Assembly: GCF_050314555.1 (NCBI RefSeq)
Contig: NZ_JBNPNH010000001.1
Location: 430,715-494,714, forward strand
Source of the DNA: Spyradosoma sp004558035
GTDB taxonomy: Bacteria > Verrucomicrobiota > Verrucomicrobiia > Opitutales > UBA953
Direction: 5' to 3'
DNA: 64,000 nucleotides
Shown in pieces: positions 59,958 to 64,000 of this stretch. The translations under genes and the position numbers were made by a program. Numbering within the stretch: the stretch's first letter is position 1; each line of letters opens with the position of its first letter. A model generated the notes under the pieces. The model was not told where the DNA came from. It did no database searches and saw only the letters and a program-made list of their open reading frames with translations.

Positions 59958-61175
59958 TTATTGTTCCTGTAGAAATTTAATGTCAGACTCTATTAAATCT
60001 GCGTCTGTCAAAAAACCTAATTTATATTTTAGGATACGTCTAAGTTTCACTTTCCCTCCTCCTGACAAAGAAAAATAATCACTAGTATAATCAACGTCTG
60101 AAATTAATGAAATATATTTTTCAAATGAATCTTGAATGCCTTCATTCTCAATGATAGCTTTCAATATATCAAACAACACAGATATGCCTATTGTCTTAGT
60201 AATGACACTATCTGCTGACGCATTTTTCCATAGAATTTCATTCACTGCATCAAAATACCTAAATATAATTTCATATATTTCTTCGTCTTTGTTTTCTATA
60301 TACAAGTTCCTTAATACAGAAGTATCTCGTTTGCCATTACTTTCCATTTTTTCCAAATCAGAACGAGTACCAGTTCCAGACCACAGAGAACGTTTCATGG
60401 CAAGGAAATCTCTATCTTTTTGAGGATTAGAAGATATGAGGTGCATGATACCTTCTACCATAGCCGCCGTTGACAATAGCCATTTTGTTCTATCCGTAAT
60501 TTCTTCTATCGATGAGAAAAGTGGGGCTAACTTTATCTTTTGATAAAGCGGAGAATCTTTTCTAAAATTAAATTTTCGAGTAAGATAAACAGCTAATTTT
60601 TCTGGCGACCAGGTATTTGAAGGCTTGTCTTCAACATCATATCCAAAAAGTTCTAAAGCTAAGCTTTTGTCAACTTTTTTCTGATTCCCGTTTATTGTAG
60701 CGAAAAGATATGCTTGATAAGGATTGGGTAAATCCATAAATATAGAACACACTAACTCTATATCCTTAAATTGCTCTTCTGTATAGGAAAAGGCATTAAG
60801 TCTATGTTGACCATCAATTATTAGCGATGATATTCCAGACGGAATTTCTATTTCAAAAAAATCTGGAATAGATGTTGAACAGAGATTCCATCTTTTTAAT
60901 GGATCTTCAATAATGTTTCCTTCATAATCAACATTTGCAGCAACTAAAATAGAAGTTGGGAAGCTCATCTCTGCTGATTTAATAAAATTCGCAATCGCTT
61001 TCAGTCTTGGTTGTTTTAGTGGCCTTTGATTTCCGACCAATTTTCCTTCTTTATTATAGCGCGCAACAGAGGATGTAGAGATTTCAAGTAAATCTCTAGC
61101 TTTAATTTTTGCTATAAAAAAGTCGCCCAAAGGCTGACTTACTTTTATCCCGTATATTTTTTTCATACAGCTCAT
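59958..61175 (-). CDS. DGQHR-domain protein (DndB-like)
   Basis: The 405-residue protein has the signature SSLIIDGQHRLNAFSYTE and the surrounding fold (KARDLLEISTSSVARYNKEG, RPLKQPRLKAIANFI, FATINGNQKKVDKS). DGQHR proteins include DndB, the regulator of phosphorothioate loci. Here it is the last gene of the visible dnd series, 8 bp after the small membrane protein. ATG 61175 or 61166 are possible starts. Codon use is AT-rich. Confidence 0.85.
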   Translation of the reverse strand: MSCMKKIYGIKVSQPLGDFFIAKIKARDLLEISTSSVARYNKEGKLVGNQRPLKQPRLKAIANFIKSAEMSFPTSILVAANVDYEGNIIEDPLKRWNLCSTSIPDFFEIEIPSGISSLIIDGQHRLNAFSYTEEQFKDIELVCSIFMDLPNPYQAYLFATINGNQKKVDKSLALELFGYDVEDKPSNTWSPEKLAVYLTRKFNFRKDSPLYQKIKLAPLFSSIEEITDRTKWLLSTAAMVEGIMHLISSNPQKDRDFLAMKRSLWSGTGTRSDLEKMESNGKRDTSVLRNLYIENKDEEIYEIIFRYFDAVNEILWKNASADSVITKTIGISVLFDILKAIIENEGIQDSFEKYISLISDVDYTSDYFSLSGGGKVKLRRILKYKLGFLTDADLIESDIKFLQEQ

Positions 61176-61183
61176 ATTATTAC

Positions 61184-61600
61184 TTACTGTATTTCCCCTC
61201 CAAGTGGACTTGTTGGTTCTTCAAAAATTTCTTTTTCTCGATTTTGATACCACCATAGTATACAATATGATACATAGACTATAATAGATAGGAAACAAGC
61301 AAATGCTTCTGATTTTTTAAGCATTCCAACTACAATAATAGATACCACTAACGGAATTACAACAGCCACTAAACCTATTATATCTTCATTGTCTATTCGT
61401 CGTTGTGTACGTAGAATCTTTAACACTCTTTCAGCAGAGGCACATACAGATGCTATTGCAATAGTTATTAAACCAATTGTGATATCTTTAAGACCTACTT
61501 CAAGAAATAGAAAAGACATCCAGATACTGCTAGAACCACAGATTAAGAAAAAAACAATGAAGAAAATCAGCTTTCTTTTATGTAAGCTAAACCAATTCAT
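61184..61600 (-). CDS. Four-helix membrane protein of the dnd locus
   Basis: The 138-residue protein has four hydrophobic segments (LIFFIVFFLICGSSSIWMSF, ITIGLITIAIASVCA, IIGLVAVVIPLVVSIIVVG and FACFLSIIVYVSYCILWW) with short charged loops. It has a strong Shine-Dalgarno site (AGGAGGGG) just before ATG 61600, unlike backbone genes. It lies between the DndE-HerA gene and the DGQHR gene; function unknown. It could tether the system to the membrane. Confidence 0.75.
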   Translation of the reverse strand: MNWFSLHKRKLIFFIVFFLICGSSSIWMSFLFLEVGLKDITIGLITIAIASVCASAERVLKILRTQRRIDNEDIIGLVAVVIPLVVSIIVVGMLKKSEAFACFLSIIVYVSYCILWWYQNREKEIFEEPTSPLGGEIQ

Positions 61601-61607
61601 ACCCCTC

Positions 61608-63192
61608 CTATTTATCTTTTTCTTTCCAATACTGAACAACTTCAAACAAGTCGCCTTTTGGCAATTCTTTAATATTAGATACACATTGTCCGTTATCTAA
61701 TTTTTCAAGATTTCGCACAGTTCGAGTTCCATCCTTTTCACTCAGACCTAAGAATTTGTTTATTGCTTTTGTATTATTAAGGTCGTTTATCGGTAAAAGG
61801 AATGCTGTTTCACATTCTTGCGAGAAATCGAAATTCCCTTGATTATACTCCGATATGCCTTGAGAGAGAAGAATTATAGAGACTCCATATGAACGAATTT
61901 TTCTAAGTAAAACTTCTAAAATCTCCAAAGACTTCTTTTCACGGAATAAATCGTGAGCTTCATCAATCATTAACACATAACGCATACTTCGGTTACCTTC
62001 AATGACTTCTGTACCACCCATATTAGTAAACACATTGAAGATGTAGTTGATGATAAGAAAGATTGATGTAAATCGAACAGTACTATCCAATTCACCTGAT
62101 AGTGAAAAGTAATAATTGTTGTTTAGGAAGATACTTGGGTCGTTGACTTTTGAAGCGAAGAGTTCATACTCACTCAAACGCTCCATAATCTCTGTAAGAG
62201 TGTCACGGTTCTCACCTACTGATTCTATCACTAAATCGTAAATTTCCTTTAATGAAGGGTGTTTTCCATCTTTATGTTGAACAAACGCTTCTTTCGTTGC
62301 ATCTTTTAGTGTTTGCTGTTGTTTCTTGCCAATATTGGAGTATTTAGCAATAATATCAACGAATTTATTTATACCTACAAGTTTGTTCTTTTCATTAACA
62401 TTATCAATGAATGAAACTGGATTCAATGGAAATGGTGTATGAGGCGCATTTATACATTCTGTATGAGTTTCTGTAAAGAAATCACCCATTTTATCCTGTC
62501 ATTTTCACTTAGTCCCTTAAAATCAAGGAACAGAAAATTGACTTGACCTTGCGTCTGTGTATACAATTGGCGAAGAAATTCAAGTGCAAATTGAGTCTTG
62601 CCAGAACCAGATTTTCCTGCTACGGCAATGTGTTGATTGTTGTAGCGAGTAGAATCGTTGAAGCAACAATATATATCCTCTCTTGTTTCGATATTATATC
62701 CCACTTTGATTTTAATAGGACCAGAAAACACACTTTTTGTGATGTGTTGATTTCTGTTTTCAACGCAATCGAATCTTTCGGGAGTATCTTCAATCATATC
62801 AATTCCATTTCTGAAATATTCAGTTAAGAAATCGAAGAAAGTATATTGTGGATTATTTTCAAACAGGTAATTTATCTTTTCTAATCCATGATCAATATGC
62901 AGTTTTATATACTTGGGGATAAACTCGTCATTTTTACTTATTCCATATGCCTGACAAATTAAGGCAATATAGAAATCTCTATACTGTCCATCAAATAGGA
63001 TATGGTCCTTGTATTCTTTTCCTTGTGAATCGTATGCAGAAAATTCCTGTTGTGTAAAGCGTTTACCTGTAGACAAAGAATAGCCTAATGCAATACGAGC
63101 TATCACATTTTCTTTTGTACCCCCAGTAAGTTTTTTGTTAATTGGGTTACAATGGCTTGGTTTTCGCCAGATGTTTTGATGTTAATTTGCAT
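61608..63192 (-). pseudogene. DndE fused to HerA-like ATPase, interrupted by two frameshifts
   Basis: From ATG 63192 the order is a DndE-like part (MQINIKTSGENQAIVTQLTK, then VIARIALGYSLSTGKRF and LHIDHGLEKIN), then a HerA/DUF87-type ATPase: Walker A HIAVAGKSGSGKTQFALEFL, Walker B MRYVLMIDEAHDLFREK and SIILLSQGISEYNQG. Frame breaks occur at A-runs near 63133 and 62490; adding one A to each restores a single frame of roughly 525 codons. Two shifts of the same type in A-runs suggest sequencing or assembly errors, but real decay or phase variation is possible. The start overlaps the dndD end by 11 bp. Confidence 0.75.
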
Positions 63193-64000
63193 ATCCGCTA
63201 TTGTTATATTCTTCAAAAAGATTCTCTGGTTTCACTTCAACAAAGTGCGAACCATCTTTTTCATTGTTTATCAAATAGGATTTATTTACGATTGGTTGAA
63301 TATATTGATATTCTTCTTCCGTCAATTCTTTTTTAAGAAGAGGAAATAGAATCACTTGTTTTGAAACATTTGGATAGAACTTCGTGAGTACATTCTTTGT
63401 ATGTTGCGGGTCAAATTTCTGCATTGGGCTATCTATGAAAACAGGAAACTCAATTTCTGTTTCATCAACCAAAGCACTTAATAGTGCAGATGCAAACATC
63501 TGACGTTCCCCCATGGAAAGAATGCTATTATCAATTTTCTTATCATCATATCCAAATAGGCAAATGTCAACATCATCACCATTGCCATTGATGTCAACAA
63601 TTACCTTTTTAACAAGATTGGTCTTGTGCAAATATGATTGAAGCTTTACTTCCAGTTTCTTCGCAAGTGCCTTTTTCTTTTCTTCCTTAAAACGAATAAG
63701 GAATTTTTGTATTGTATTGATTAGGCGCGCAGCTTCATTGTCAACTGCACGGTTCTGATCTGAAACATTTATTTTTTTAGAGAGAATCTCCTTTTGCTTT
63801 TTATGAGCAATCACTTGTTCTTTAAGTAACTCTATTTCACTTTGTCTTTTCCCGATTTCTACACCGATGGAATCTATCTGACGATCGATATTTTCTTTTC
63901 GGGTTCTCAAATCCTGAACATAATCACTCTCTGCTTTTTTCTCAGCCTCTCGAATATTCTTTTCGATTGTGTATAATTCAGATTTGACTTTGGTATATTT
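63182..64000 (-). CDS. dndD: DndD-like SMC/RecN-type ATPase, C-terminal part (partial)
   Basis: The frame is open from the right edge and ends at 63182. It has a long coiled coil (KAESDYVQDLRTRKENIDRQ onward), then the ABC signature region ILSMGERQMFASALLSAL, Walker B EFPVFIDSPMQKFDPQHTKN and the DndD-typical YPNVSKQVILFPLLKKELTE. DndD acts with DndC and DndE in DNA backbone phosphorothioation. The N-terminal Walker A part is outside the window. Confidence 0.82.
   Translation of the reverse strand, partial: KYTKVKSELYTIEKNIREAEKKAESDYVQDLRTRKENIDRQIDSIGVEIGKRQSEIELLKEQVIAHKKQKEILSKKINVSDQNRAVDNEAARLINTIQKFLIRFKEEKKKALAKKLEVKLQSYLHKTNLVKKVIVDINGNGDDVDICLFGYDDKKIDNSILSMGERQMFASALLSALVDETEIEFPVFIDSPMQKFDPQHTKNVLTKFYPNVSKQVILFPLLKKELTEEEYQYIQPIVNKSYLINNEKDGSHFVEVKPENLFEEYNNSGYAN

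Overview
The window is a 64 kb piece of a GC-rich Gram-negative chromosome. About 58 kb is backbone and the last 6 kb is an AT-rich island. The backbone encodes lipopolysaccharide enzymes (Kdo transferase, a lipid A acyltransferase fused to a heptosyltransferase-like domain), RodA, an RNase E/G, a PEP-CTERM protein, an Agl23-type glycosyltransferase and a LemA/DUF3137 pair. With the very high GC and the sparse Shine-Dalgarno sites, this mix suggests a Verrucomicrobiota-type bacterium, perhaps Opitutae. No rRNA is present, so the assignment is an inference.

Layout: 1-3911 is the end of a trp operon (trpD end, trpC-trpF fusion, trpB, trpA), carrying two copies of a palindromic intergenic repeat. 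From 4230 to 15681 the minus strand holds an envelope and RNA block: DUF502, rsmE, Kdo transferase, acyltransferase-heptosyltransferase fusion, TRIC-CutC fusion, transglutaminase-like protein, J-domain membrane protein, rodA and RNase E/G. A lemA/DUF3137 pair follows at 15985-18365. A seven-gene acyl-group cluster (two ACPs, KAS III, SDR, LbH acetyltransferase, AMP ligase, GNAT-like protein) lies at 18559-23798 and is divergent from a small putative DNA-binding gene across a palindromic operator-like site. From 24.4 to 52.4 kb there are housekeeping genes (pyrC, panB, gpsA, hisS, fba, thiD, ferritin, hemH, asnS, queA, uvrA, rpsA, rsmI, tatD, ilvE, panD), two tRNAs, an S23/four-helix-bundle gene framed by inverted repeats, and a tyrosine recombinase with a proline-rich repeat tail. 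Then come an Agl23-like glycosyltransferase, rarA, a conserved unknown gene, REP-like repeats and a RhuM-family gene.

The most striking feature of the backbone is the 8-mer CGGGAACG (complement CGTTCCCG). I read 14 copies in the first 4.2 kb, where well under one is expected from composition. It occurs in all reading frames at the cost of otherwise rare codons. It forms inverted pairs in many rho-independent terminators and sits just upstream of the -10 box in several predicted promoters. This resembles the DNA uptake sequences of Neisseria and Pasteurellaceae, although no competence gene lies in the window.

The motif stops at 58,020. Beyond it the sequence becomes AT-rich, consistent with transferred DNA, and contains broken genes plus the downstream end of a Dnd-type DNA phosphorothioation/defence locus: the DndD C-terminus, a DndE-HerA ATPase fusion interrupted by two frameshifts in A-runs, a small membrane protein and a DGQHR (DndB-like) protein. 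The locus continues past the right edge.
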